A stretch of DNA of 21,153 nucleotides from contig DAOWNJ010000003.1 in assembly GCA_030642645.1 (NCBI GenBank), positions 1 to 21,153 of the forward strand, read 5' to 3'. Positions 14,221 through 21,153 of the stretch are shown here, piece by piece; position 1 is the stretch's first letter; each line of letters opens with the position of its first letter. Below the pieces are notes generated by a model, which saw nothing but the letters and a program-made list of their open reading frames with translations, was not told the origin of the DNA and did not search any database. The DNA comes from Dehalococcoidia bacterium (lineage in GTDB: Bacteria > Chloroflexota > Dehalococcoidia > E44-bin15 > DAOWNJ01). Made by a program: the position numbers and the translations under genes.

Positions 14221-15921
14221 TTGAGCCACTTTCACTGGAACATCCTCCCCACTCCCCCAGCCGAGCAATTCTCCAGGATAAAAGACCTCCCCCCTTTGAT
14301 GGTTCAACTACTCTACAATCGTGGAATAAAAACCCCTGAAGAGGCTGAATCATTCCTGAGCGCCGATGAGTGGCTCTCGGGAGACCCCATGCTACTGCCC
14401 GATATGGAAAAGGCAGTGGCAAGGCTCTACCGGGCACTGCTCTCCGGCGAGGAGATCGCTATATATGGGGACTTCGATGCCGATGGAGTTTCTGCCACGG
14501 CTCTACTTGTCCAGGCCCTCTCCTCCATTGGGGGGAGGGTGACCCCATACATACCCCACCGCATCGAGGAGGGCTACGGCCTCAATACCGTTGCTCTGGA
14601 GGGCCTCTCAAAAAGGGGGGTGAGCCTGGTCATCACCGTTGATTGCGGCATATCGGACATCGATGAGGTGAAACAGGCTCAAAGGATGGGGCTTGACATA
14701 ATCATCACCGACCACCACTCTATCCCCCCCGAGCTCCCCCCGGCAGTGGCAAGTGTGAACCCGAAGCGAGCTGACTCAAACTATCCATTCCTCGACCTGG
14801 CCGGGGTCGGGGTTGCCCTAAAGCTCTTCCAGGGTCTCCTCAAGAGCCTTGGCCGGGAAGACGATGTCGACTATCTCCTCGACCTTGTCGCCCTGGGAAC
14901 CGTCACCGATAAGGTCCCCCTCGTGGGAGAGAACCGCTATCTGGTTAAGCGAGGGCTTCGGGTATTAAACAACACAAACAGGCCTGGACTTCTGGAGATG
15001 GCCTTCCTCTCCGGCGCCAGGATGGGGAGGCTGGATACAGAGAGCATATCGTGGACCCTTGGGCCCCGTCTCAATGCTGCGGGGAGGGTGGACCGTGCCA
15101 TTACCAGCTATAAGCTTCTGGTGGCCAGCTCTTTTGATGAGGCCAAGGAGCTCGCTTTGCTTTTAGAGGAGAAGAATGCAGAGCGCCAAAGGCTAACCGA
15201 GGAGGTTATCGCGAGTGCGAGGGGAAAGCACCTCGCCACCTATGTCGATTCACCCCTGATCATGGTCTCAGGTGAGGACTATCCCGCAGGGGTGGTAGGG
15301 ATCGCCGCCGGAAGGCTGGCCGATGAGTTCCATCGCCCAACTATTGTGATCGAGCAAGGCCAGGAGGTGAGTAGGGGGAGTGCCAGGAGCATACCTGAGT
15401 TCGACATCGTCTCAGCACTCAGGGATTCAAGCGACCTCCTGACCCGCTTCGGGGGCCACCCATTGGCGGCCGGCTTCACCCTGCCCACCTGTAATATATC
15501 ATCCCTTCACCAGCGCCTCCTTGATATGGCGAGGAGAAAACTCGATGGGCTCGACCTCAGGCCTCAGATCACGATAGATGCCGAGATGCCACTTTCATCC
15601 TTAAGCGGGAAGACCATCAGGATGCTTAATGCCCTCTCTCCCTATGGGTATGGCAACCCTCCGCCGACATTCCTCACAAGAGGGGTGAATGTAATTGAAT
15701 GTCGCAGCGTTGGCGGCAGAGGGGAGCACCTGAGGCTAAGGCTACAGGATGGCGAGGTGCGTTGGCACGGGATCGGGTTCAGGCTGGGGCAATTTATAGG
15801 GGAGGTGAGAGCTGAGCTCGACATCGTCTATAACATAGAGGTCGATGAGTGGGCGGGAGGCGAGATGCTGGAGCTTAACATCCTTGACTTTCAGCCGAGC
15901 GCATCGCAAGGCGGGGCCTGA
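14221..15921 (+). CDS. recJ: Single-stranded-DNA-specific exonuclease RecJ
   Basis: RecJ degrades single-stranded DNA 5' to 3' in recombination and mismatch or base-excision repair. The DHH phosphoesterase motifs appear in order: YGDFDADGVSA (82-92), VDCGISD (140-146), DHHSIPP (164-170) and ALGTVTDKVPL (224-234), then GPRLNAAGRVD and the DHHA1-domain stretch SRGSARS with RFGGHPLAAGFT. The last 100 or so residues fit the OB-like C-terminal domain. It has 566 residues, a normal core length. The start is TTG, 2 bases after the fabF stop, with a GGGG run before it, so it is the last gene of the radical SAM-fabF-recJ run. Its end faces the end of lgt, 18 bases away. Confidence 0.93.
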   Translation: MSHFHWNILPTPPAEQFSRIKDLPPLMVQLLYNRGIKTPEEAESFLSADEWLSGDPMLLPDMEKAVARLYRALLSGEEIAIYGDFDADGVSATALLVQALSSIGGRVTPYIPHRIEEGYGLNTVALEGLSKRGVSLVITVDCGISDIDEVKQAQRMGLDIIITDHHSIPPELPPAVASVNPKRADSNYPFLDLAGVGVALKLFQGLLKSLGREDDVDYLLDLVALGTVTDKVPLVGENRYLVKRGLRVLNNTNRPGLLEMAFLSGARMGRLDTESISWTLGPRLNAAGRVDRAITSYKLLVASSFDEAKELALLLEEKNAERQRLTEEVIASARGKHLATYVDSPLIMVSGEDYPAGVVGIAAGRLADEFHRPTIVIEQGQEVSRGSARSIPEFDIVSALRDSSDLLTRFGGHPLAAGFTLPTCNISSLHQRLLDMARRKLDGLDLRPQITIDAEMPLSSLSGKTIRMLNALSPYGYGNPPPTFLTRGVNVIECRSVGGRGEHLRLRLQDGEVRWHGIGFRLGQFIGEVRAELDIVYNIEVDEWAGGEMLELNILDFQPSASQGGA

Positions 15922-15939
15922 GGAGGGGCTCGGCAGGCT

Positions 15940-16770
15940 TTAGCCCTGATCTGTGCCATTCCCCTGTGCCGGCCTCAGCAGATCGACATCAGGTTCTATC
16001 CGAGCCGAAACCCAGCGCGTTTTAAAGACCAGGAATGGAATGGTGATAGCCAGAACCATGAGCGCTATAAGCTGCCCCTCCATGATGCCATCGAAGACCG
16101 GAACCGTGTCCCCGCGCAGAAACCTGACCCCGAAGGTGCCGATGGAATACAGGGCTAGATAGAGTGCAAATAGCGACCCCTTTGGTCGCAGGTGGCCTCT
16201 GAAGACCAGGAATAGGATTGCAAATACAGCGAGGTCCCAGAGTAGCTCATACGCCTGGGTGGGGTGAATCGGAATGTTTTTGGGGGCCAGGCTATTGGGA
16301 CTGGTATAGATGAAACCCCAGGGAAGGGAGGTTGGCTTTCCATAGCAGCAACCATTTATGATGCAGCCGATTCTGCCCACGGCCTGCGCCAGTATGATTC
16401 CCGGTGCGATGAGGTCGGCAAGCGGTGAAAAGGGCACCCGGTGAAGCCTGGTGTATATCCAAAGCCCCAGTACTCCGCCTAGGATGGCCCCAAAGATGGT
16501 CATCCCCTCAAGGCCTATGATCTGTCCTGGGTTGGAGGTGTAGTAGCCCAGATTATCGAGAACATGAAGTAGCCTGGATACGACTATTCCGAAGGGGAGG
16601 GCCCACAGGGCACCGGTGAGGATGAAGCCCCATGTTAGCCCGGCTCTGGAGCCTGCTCTCCTGACCCACAGGATAATGACCAGGACAGCAAGCACGACGA
16701 ATATCCCATACCATCTTATGGAGAGAGAGCCGATGTAAAAAAGGATGGGGTCTATCCCTATCGTAAGCAA
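15940..16770 (-). CDS. lgt: Prolipoprotein diacylglyceryl transferase Lgt
   Basis: Lgt moves diacylglycerol from phosphatidylglycerol to the lipobox cysteine of prelipoproteins, acting in the cytoplasmic membrane. The 276 residues hold about seven hydrophobic segments. The family signature is present as GRIGCIINGCCYGKPT (133-147); Arg133 matches E. coli Arg143, and Arg217/Arg219 in VRFLRGDT match the region of Arg239. PIHPTQAYE (168-175) is also typical. The position of E. coli His103 (SFHGGL) reads TIFGAI here, so that histidine is missing, and the GCCYG variant replaces the usual GNFxNGE. The start is TTG, since an in-frame TAG lies two codons upstream; AAGG is the weak ribosome site. It is transcribed alone, from a promoter divergent to xerC. 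Confidence 0.92.
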   Translation of the reverse strand: MLTIGIDPILFYIGSLSIRWYGIFVVLAVLVIILWVRRAGSRAGLTWGFILTGALWALPFGIVVSRLLHVLDNLGYYTSNPGQIIGLEGMTIFGAILGGVLGLWIYTRLHRVPFSPLADLIAPGIILAQAVGRIGCIINGCCYGKPTSLPWGFIYTSPNSLAPKNIPIHPTQAYELLWDLAVFAILFLVFRGHLRPKGSLFALYLALYSIGTFGVRFLRGDTVPVFDGIMEGQLIALMVLAITIPFLVFKTRWVSARIEPDVDLLRPAQGNGTDQG

Positions 16771-16788
16771 TGTCTAGACCTTCAAGGC

Positions 16789-16818
16789 ATTCTAAGGGCA
16801 GGATAAAGCCGATGTCAA
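16789..16818 (-). promoter_or_regulatory. Predicted promoter of lgt
   Basis: On the minus strand a perfect TTGACA is followed by an 18-base spacer and TAGAAT (5 of 6). The predicted start near 16782 leaves a leader of about 12 bases carrying AAGG before the TTG start of lgt. Confidence 0.45.
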
Positions 16819-16857
16819 CAAGGATGCGTCTTCAAGACTGCTTTTTAGCCGAGGTTA

Positions 16858-16866
16858 TGTTATAAT
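16858..16866 (+). promoter_or_regulatory. Predicted extended -10 promoter of xerC
   Basis: TGT followed by a perfect TATAAT is seen, with no good -35 hexamer. The predicted start near 16873 gives a 36-base leader with AAGGAG at 16896-16901 before the ATG at 16909. The nine bases are identical to the element before the activase gene. Confidence 0.45.
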
Positions 16867-16908
16867 GCTAAAGGTTTTTTTCCCTCGACTCTAGTAAAGG
16901 AGCTGACG

Positions 16909-17808
16909 ATGAAAGACCAGATCAGTAGCTTCCTGAATCACCTCTCTATCGAAAAGGGCTTCTCTGAGAACACTATCTCCGCCTATCGGAATGACCTTCA
17001 TCAGCTTCAAGCCTTCGTCCAGGAGCAAGGTGTTGACCCTGAGTGGACAGATGTGGATCGCCCCTTTCTCATCAACTACATCCTCAACCTTAAGGAAAGG
17101 AACTACGCCCCGGCCACGGTGGCGAGAAAGGTTGCAGCAACAAAGTCCTTCTTCAGCTTCCTTTTATCCGAGGGGGGGATTGAAAAAGACCCGACCGAGA
17201 ACCTCAGCTCGCCAAGGGTGGGTAAATCACTGCCCAGGCCAATCTCTACCTCTGAGATACAGAGGCTCCTGGATGAGCCAGCAAAGCTTTCCACCCCGGA
17301 GGCGAAGAGGGACGGGGCGATGTTCGAGCTTCTTTATGCCAGCGGGATGAGGGTGAGCGAGCTTACCTCCCTCACCATTGATGAGATAAACCTCGATGCG
17401 GGTTATGTGCGCTGCTTTGGAAAGGGGTCGAAGGAGCGAATCATCCCCATCCACCAGAAGGCAATCGAGGCCGTTAGAGAATATATCCTGGAGGCCCGCC
17501 CCATCCTGCTTCGAAACGATGAGGAGAGGGCGCTATTCCTCAATCGTCGTGGCGGCAAACTTACAAGGCAGGGCTTCTGGAACATCATTAAGGGCTATGC
17601 TAGCAAAGCTCAGCTTGGCACAGAGGTCACCCCGCACACCATCCGCCACAGCTTCGCCACCCATATGTTGAGGGGTGGTGCTGACCTTCGTTCGGTTCAG
17701 GAGCTACTGGGACACGCCAATATCTCGACAACCCAGGTATATACCCACCTCACCAGCGAACATGTCCGCCAGACCTATGAGAGATCGCACCCAAGGGCAA
17801 AGGAATAA
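16909..17808 (+). CDS. xerC: Tyrosine recombinase XerC/XerD
   Basis: Xer recombinases resolve chromosome dimers at a dif site. This 299-residue protein has the N-terminal core-binding domain (about 1-90) and a full catalytic set: Arg148 (SGMRVSEL), Lys172 (GKGSKER), His243 and Arg246 (HTIRHSFATH), His269 (LLGHANI) and Tyr278 (TTQVYTHL). The numbering is almost that of E. coli XerD, and the length is normal for a housekeeping Xer rather than a phage integrase. No att-like repeats or mobile genes lie around it. AAGGAG gives a good ribosome site. Its TAA shares one base with the next ATG (TAATG). XerC versus XerD cannot be decided from one paralogue; many bacteria of this type use a single Xer. 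Confidence 0.92.
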   Translation: MKDQISSFLNHLSIEKGFSENTISAYRNDLHQLQAFVQEQGVDPEWTDVDRPFLINYILNLKERNYAPATVARKVAATKSFFSFLLSEGGIEKDPTENLSSPRVGKSLPRPISTSEIQRLLDEPAKLSTPEAKRDGAMFELLYASGMRVSELTSLTIDEINLDAGYVRCFGKGSKERIIPIHQKAIEAVREYILEARPILLRNDEERALFLNRRGGKLTRQGFWNIIKGYASKAQLGTEVTPHTIRHSFATHMLRGGADLRSVQELLGHANISTTQVYTHLTSEHVRQTYERSHPRAKE

Positions 17809-18068
17809 TGGCCAATAAATCACAGAGGAAAAAGAAGGCCCAGAGGAGGTCCCAGCCGCCCCGCCCCCAGGTGAGGGCTGGACAAATGGATAGCTCCTTA
17901 AACAGTCGAGCCTCAAAAGCCTCCCCAACCACACCCGAGCCGGCGAAGCATGGCCCAGCCAGGCAGATCGCCCCCAGCTACGAATATGTCGGCCATGAGA
18001 TGAGGAAGATCAGCATCATAGCCGGCTCAATGATTATCATCCTCATCATCCTCACCTTCGTTCTGTAA
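17808..18068 (+). CDS. Small hypothetical protein with basic N-terminus and C-terminal membrane helix
   Basis: This 86-residue protein is not one I recognise. Residues 1-25 are strongly basic (KSQRKKKAQRR) and proline-containing, residues 26-60 look disordered, and residues 67-86 are one hydrophobic helix (KISIIAGSMIIILIILTFVL) that ends the protein. This is tail-anchor-like: the charged part stays in the cytoplasm and could touch nucleic acid or phospholipid. Its ATG overlaps the xerC stop by one base, and uvrC begins 12 bases after it, so it is translated within the operon. A shift or truncation is unlikely because both ends fit tightly. The function is unknown. Confidence 0.75.
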   Translation: MANKSQRKKKAQRRSQPPRPQVRAGQMDSSLNSRASKASPTTPEPAKHGPARQIAPSYEYVGHEMRKISIIAGSMIIILIILTFVL

Positions 18069-18080
18069 TAAGGGGTAGCT

Positions 18081-19895
18081 ATGAAAGAAGGCTTCGAGGA
18101 AAGGCTAAAGGCATTGCCCACAAGGCCCGGGGTCTATCTATTCAGGGATGAGCGGGGCAATGTCATCTATGTGGGCAAGGCATCAAGCCTCAGAAACCGG
18201 GTGAGGTCCTATTTCGGAGCCCCCCAGACCCTTTCGACGAAACACCAGAGGATGGTGAGGAGGACAAGCGACTTCGATTTCTTCATCACCGATTCCGAGC
18301 AGGAGGCGATACTCCTTGAGTCGAACCTGATAAAGAAGCTCCGCCCTCGCTATAATGTCAGACTCAAGGACGACAAGACATTCCCCTACCTCAAGATAGA
18401 CACCAGAGAGGACTGGCCAAGGGTCTACATCACAAGGAGGCTTGAGGGGGATGGGAGCCGATACTTCGGCCCTTTCGCCAGCGCCGGCTCCATCAGGAAG
18501 ACAATGAGCCTCCTGAGGAGGCTATTCCCCTTCAGAACCTGCACCAGAACCATAACTGGAAACGACCCCAGGCCCTGCCTCGACTACTATATCCACCGCT
18601 GCCTGGGACCATGTATCGGCCGAGTCACCAGGGAGGAATACCAGAGTGTGATAGACCAGGTCATCCTATTCCTCGAGGGGAGGCAGGAGCAGGTTATAAG
18701 GGAGCTGAGGGATGGGATGGAGGCCGCATCAGAGGGGCTCGATTTTGAGCGTGCTGCCACTCTTCGCGACCAGATCAAAGCCATTGAGAGCATAGGTGAA
18801 CGCCAGAAGATAACATCCCTCTCCGGAGAGGACGAGGATGTCATCGCCTACGAGCACTCTAAAGACCAGGCATATGTTGAGGCATTCTTTATCAGGGGCG
18901 GGAAGCTCATCGGCAGGGAGCACTTTATCCTGGAGGGAACACAGGATGAGGAGCCTGGTCAGATCATGACCAGCTTCATAAAGCAGTTCTACGGTTCGTC
19001 CCCTTATATACCGCCCTTAATTCTGCTTCAGAACCCTGCCGATGAGATGGGGGTGATCCAGGGCTGGCTCCAGACCAAGAGGGGCGCCAGGGTAAGGCTC
19101 CAGGTGCCTAAAAGGGGCGAAAAAAAGAGGCTTATCGAGATGGTTGCTGAGAATGCAAGGCAAGGGCTGGAACAGCTCAAGGTAAAGCAGCTCTCCGCCC
19201 CCGATAGCCTTGCCCAGGCACTTGAGGAGCTCCGGGAAAGCCTCTCCCTCCCCAGAATCCCGAGGAGGGTTGAGTGCTACGACATATCAGACATCGGCGG
19301 CACATCGGCGGTTGGGAGCATGGTTGTTTTTGAGGATGGACGCCCCAAATCATCCCACTACCGCCGCTTCCGCATAAAAACCGTCGAGGGCATTGACGAC
19401 TACGCCATGATCCAGGAGGTCCTGAGGCGCCGCTTCAAGCATGCTGCCTCCGCTGGAGATGGATGGGCAATTACCCCTGACCTTGTGCTTATAGACGGAG
19501 GAAGGGGACACCTGAACGCCGCATTAGAGGTAATGGAGGAGCTTAAGATCGACTCAGTCCCCGTTGCCAGTATCGCAAAGGAGAACGAGGATATATTCGT
19601 CCCTCATATCCAGAAGCCCATCTCCCTCCCCCCCACCTCCCCGGCCCTGTATCTTCTAGAGAGGATCAGGGATGAGGCCCACCGCTTCGCCCTCCTCTAC
19701 CACCGGAGGGTAAGAAGTGGGGAGGCATTCGCCTCGGCGCTCGACGCTGTCCCCGGCATCGGCCCAAAGAGAAAGAAGGCGCTTCTGAGGCGCTTTGGCT
19801 CATTGAGGGGGATAAAGGAGGCACCAATAGATGAGGTGGCGGCGGTGACAGGGATGACGCGCTCACTTGCGGAGAGGGTTAAGGAGTATATATAA
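18081..19895 (+). CDS. uvrC: Excinuclease ABC subunit C
   Basis: UvrC makes both incisions around a DNA lesion in nucleotide excision repair with UvrA and UvrB. All domains are present in 604 residues: the GIY-YIG nuclease (GVYLF at 17-21, IYVGK at 29-33, Arg40 in LRNRVRSYF) for the 3' cut; a UVR segment near 210-235 (LDFERAATLRDQIKAIE) that binds UvrB; the RNase H-like nuclease with Asp401 (CYDISDIGG), Asp472 (LIDGGRGH) and His534 (DEAHRFA) for the 5' cut; and a C-terminal helix-hairpin-helix pair (PGIGPKRKKALLRRFGS). The start ATG follows GGGG by a short gap. UvrC is independent of the upstream recombinase in function but shares its transcript. Confidence 0.95.
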   Translation: MKEGFEERLKALPTRPGVYLFRDERGNVIYVGKASSLRNRVRSYFGAPQTLSTKHQRMVRRTSDFDFFITDSEQEAILLESNLIKKLRPRYNVRLKDDKTFPYLKIDTREDWPRVYITRRLEGDGSRYFGPFASAGSIRKTMSLLRRLFPFRTCTRTITGNDPRPCLDYYIHRCLGPCIGRVTREEYQSVIDQVILFLEGRQEQVIRELRDGMEAASEGLDFERAATLRDQIKAIESIGERQKITSLSGEDEDVIAYEHSKDQAYVEAFFIRGGKLIGREHFILEGTQDEEPGQIMTSFIKQFYGSSPYIPPLILLQNPADEMGVIQGWLQTKRGARVRLQVPKRGEKKRLIEMVAENARQGLEQLKVKQLSAPDSLAQALEELRESLSLPRIPRRVECYDISDIGGTSAVGSMVVFEDGRPKSSHYRRFRIKTVEGIDDYAMIQEVLRRRFKHAASAGDGWAITPDLVLIDGGRGHLNAALEVMEELKIDSVPVASIAKENEDIFVPHIQKPISLPPTSPALYLLERIRDEAHRFALLYHRRVRSGEAFASALDAVPGIGPKRKKALLRRFGSLRGIKEAPIDEVAAVTGMTRSLAERVKEYI

Positions 19896-19921
19896 TCTTT
19901 GCTAAAACCAGTTAACGGAGG
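19891..19921 (+). promoter_or_regulatory. Possible promoter and ribosome site of the CoA-transferase gene
   Basis: A perfect TATAAT (19891-19896) overlaps the uvrC stop; TTGCGG lies 18 bases upstream as a weak -35 (3 of 6). The predicted start near 19903 would give a 26-base leader. GGAGG at 19917-19921, 7 bases before the ATG at 19929, fixes that start over the TTG at 19899. Confidence 0.35.
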
Positions 19922-19928
19922 TTGCCAA

Positions 19929-21113
19929 ATGAAGAAGGCGCTTGAGGATATAAAGGTATTAGAGGTAGCCCAATATATGGCGGGCCCAATGTGCCCGAGA
20001 GAGCTCAGCGAGATGGGGGCTGAGGTCATCAAGGTGGAAGTGCCGGGAATTGGAGACATGATGAGGGTGATGCCCCCCATGGCTGATGGCCAGTCCTATA
20101 TGTTCACGCTTCTGAATGTTAATAAGAAGAGCATCACCCTTGACCTGAGGAAGGTGAAAGGGGTAGAGATATTCAAGGAGCTGGTAAAGAGGGCCGATGT
20201 GGTCCTGGAGAACCTCGCCCCGGGGGTGATGGCCAGTATGGGTGTCGGCTACGAGACACTGAAGGAGGTAAACCCCAGGATAATATACTGCTCGGTCACC
20301 GGGTTCGGTCAGTATGGCCCTTATAGCTCTTTTACCGCCTTTGATCCGGTGATTCAGGGTGCCGGAGGGATAATGAGCGCCGCTCAGAAGCCGGGCTCTC
20401 CCCCTCAGTGGATGCCTGTAGCTGTTGCCGATTTCATTGGGCCACTCTATGCTACTATTGGCATTCTGGAGGCTCTACACTATAGAGATGTGACCGGGGA
20501 GGGGCAGGCAGTGGACATTTCCATGCAGGATGGGATATGGTCTCTGGTCTCCTATACCTATTTACCAGAATACTGGCAGGAAAAGGTTGGCATTCCCGAG
20601 GAGGAAGGTCTGGCCAGTATTATCGATCTCATGAGGCCCCTCAAGACAAAGGATGGATACATTGTAGTTGCACCAGGAACCCCACAGCAGCAGGTCAACA
20701 TGCTGAGGGCGATGGGGGAGGAGGCCCACGAGCCAGAGGTTGGAGGCCCCGAATTTATCAAAGATTTCGTCGTATTGATGGAGACATGGGCCCCAACCAA
20801 AACGACAAACGAAGCCCTGGAGGCGCTGAGGGGGTATCGGGTGCCCAGCGGCCCGGTTTTAGGGGGGAAAGAACTGGTAAATGACCCTCATCTTCAGGCC
20901 AGGGGGATGACAGTCGAGGTTCCTGGCTCTGCAGGTAGCGAAGGCACAGGGGCTCTGGTACCCGGGGTGGTGGTGGTGAAGCTCTCCCGCTCACCCGGAA
21001 AGATTGAAGCCACCTCCCCACTTCTGGGGCAACACAATGAGGAGGTCTACAGCCAGCTTCTCGGCTTTACCAAGGAGGACATTGAAAAGCTAAAGGAAGA
21101 AGGGGTGATATGA
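19929..21113 (+). CDS. CaiB/BaiF family (class III) CoA-transferase
   Basis: Class III CoA-transferases move CoA between carboxylic acids through an aspartyl anhydride. This protein of 394 residues has the family N-terminus (KVLEVAQYMAGPMC, MGAEVIKVE), the nucleotide-binding stretch with SITLDLR, the catalytic aspartate Asp168 in AVADFIGPLYA, and GEGQAVDISMQDG just after it. RGYRVPSGPV near residue 300 and the C-terminal PLLGQHNEE are also typical. The donor and acceptor acids cannot be read from the sequence. It follows uvrC by 33 bases and may have its own promoter there. In an anaerobe with the activase and crotonase proteins upstream it suggests acyl-CoA or aromatic acid metabolism, though it is not in the same operon as these. 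Confidence 0.92.
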   Translation: MKKALEDIKVLEVAQYMAGPMCPRELSEMGAEVIKVEVPGIGDMMRVMPPMADGQSYMFTLLNVNKKSITLDLRKVKGVEIFKELVKRADVVLENLAPGVMASMGVGYETLKEVNPRIIYCSVTGFGQYGPYSSFTAFDPVIQGAGGIMSAAQKPGSPPQWMPVAVADFIGPLYATIGILEALHYRDVTGEGQAVDISMQDGIWSLVSYTYLPEYWQEKVGIPEEEGLASIIDLMRPLKTKDGYIVVAPGTPQQQVNMLRAMGEEAHEPEVGGPEFIKDFVVLMETWAPTKTTNEALEALRGYRVPSGPVLGGKELVNDPHLQARGMTVEVPGSAGSEGTGALVPGVVVVKLSRSPGKIEATSPLLGQHNEEVYSQLLGFTKEDIEKLKEEGVI

Positions 21114-21117
21114 TATT

Positions 21118-21149
21118 GCAAGGGGGATGGGGATGACCAACCCCCTTGC
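21118..21149 (+). terminator. Probable rho-independent terminator after the CoA-transferase gene
   Basis: A perfect 9-base stem, GCAAGGGGG with CCCCCTTGC, around a 14-base loop begins 4 bases after the stop codon. The window ends 4 bases after the stem, so the expected T tract cannot be seen. The position and strength of the stem make a terminator the best reading. Confidence 0.6.
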
Positions 21150-21153
21150 TGAG

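Noticed and set aside
15924..15948. Weak hairpin (GGGCT with AGCCC) between the convergent recJ and lgt genes
   Set aside because: Only a 5-base stem with a long loop and no T tract; it overlaps the lgt 3' end, so I do not call a terminator.
16909..17808. Tyrosine recombinase as the integrase of a mobile element
   Set aside because: Length, residue numbering and housekeeping neighbours fit XerC/XerD; no flanking att repeats or phage genes are seen.

Overview
The window looks like the chromosome of a strictly anaerobic bacterium of moderate GC content. Its coding sequences use many AGG (Arg) and ATA (Ile) codons. The mix of a Mo/W formate dehydrogenase, an archerase-type acyl-CoA dehydratase activase, a crotonase-family protein, a class III CoA-transferase and a cobalamin-type radical SAM enzyme fits an uncultured Dehalococcoidia-like Chloroflexota, or less likely a Desulfobacterota or Clostridia member. 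This placement is an inference; no decisive phylogenetic marker was read.

Region 1 (1-5932) is a formate dehydrogenase divergon. On the minus strand lie the Tat-exported, cysteine-type catalytic subunit and its four-cluster iron-sulfur partner with a C-terminal membrane anchor. Divergently, on the plus strand, lie fdhD, mobA and mobB, which supply the sulfurated bis-MGD cofactor. The FdhD homologue lacks the usual catalytic cysteine loop. Region 2 (5938-10870, minus strand) pairs a 1,384-residue double activase with a crotonase-family protein that lacks one of the two hydratase glutamates. Region 3 (about 10871-11586) is poorly explained: two short unrecognised reading frames, possibly one broken gene. 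Region 4 (11587-15921, plus) is a tight run of a B12/radical SAM protein resembling hopanoid C-3 methylase, a FabF-type ketosynthase with all catalytic residues, and RecJ. Region 5 holds lgt (minus), convergent with recJ and divergent from xerC. Region 6 (16909-21113, plus) is a tyrosine recombinase, a small C-terminally anchored membrane protein, UvrC and a CaiB/BaiF CoA-transferase, closed by a strong hairpin at the window edge.

Readable sigma-70-like promoters, often with an extended -10 TG, occur at most divergent junctions. In three cases (fdhD, the activase and the radical SAM gene) the predicted transcription start falls on or within 3 bases of the start codon and no Shine-Dalgarno is visible, suggesting leaderless mRNAs. 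Other genes (fdh alpha, mobB, xerC, the CoA-transferase) have clear Shine-Dalgarno sites. No tRNA, rRNA, CRISPR array, insertion sequence or phage gene was seen. The most notable candidates for new biology are the cysteine-less FdhD, the single-chain double activase with its odd crotonase, and the radical SAM/ketosynthase pair. No defence or clearly novel multigene system could be supported.
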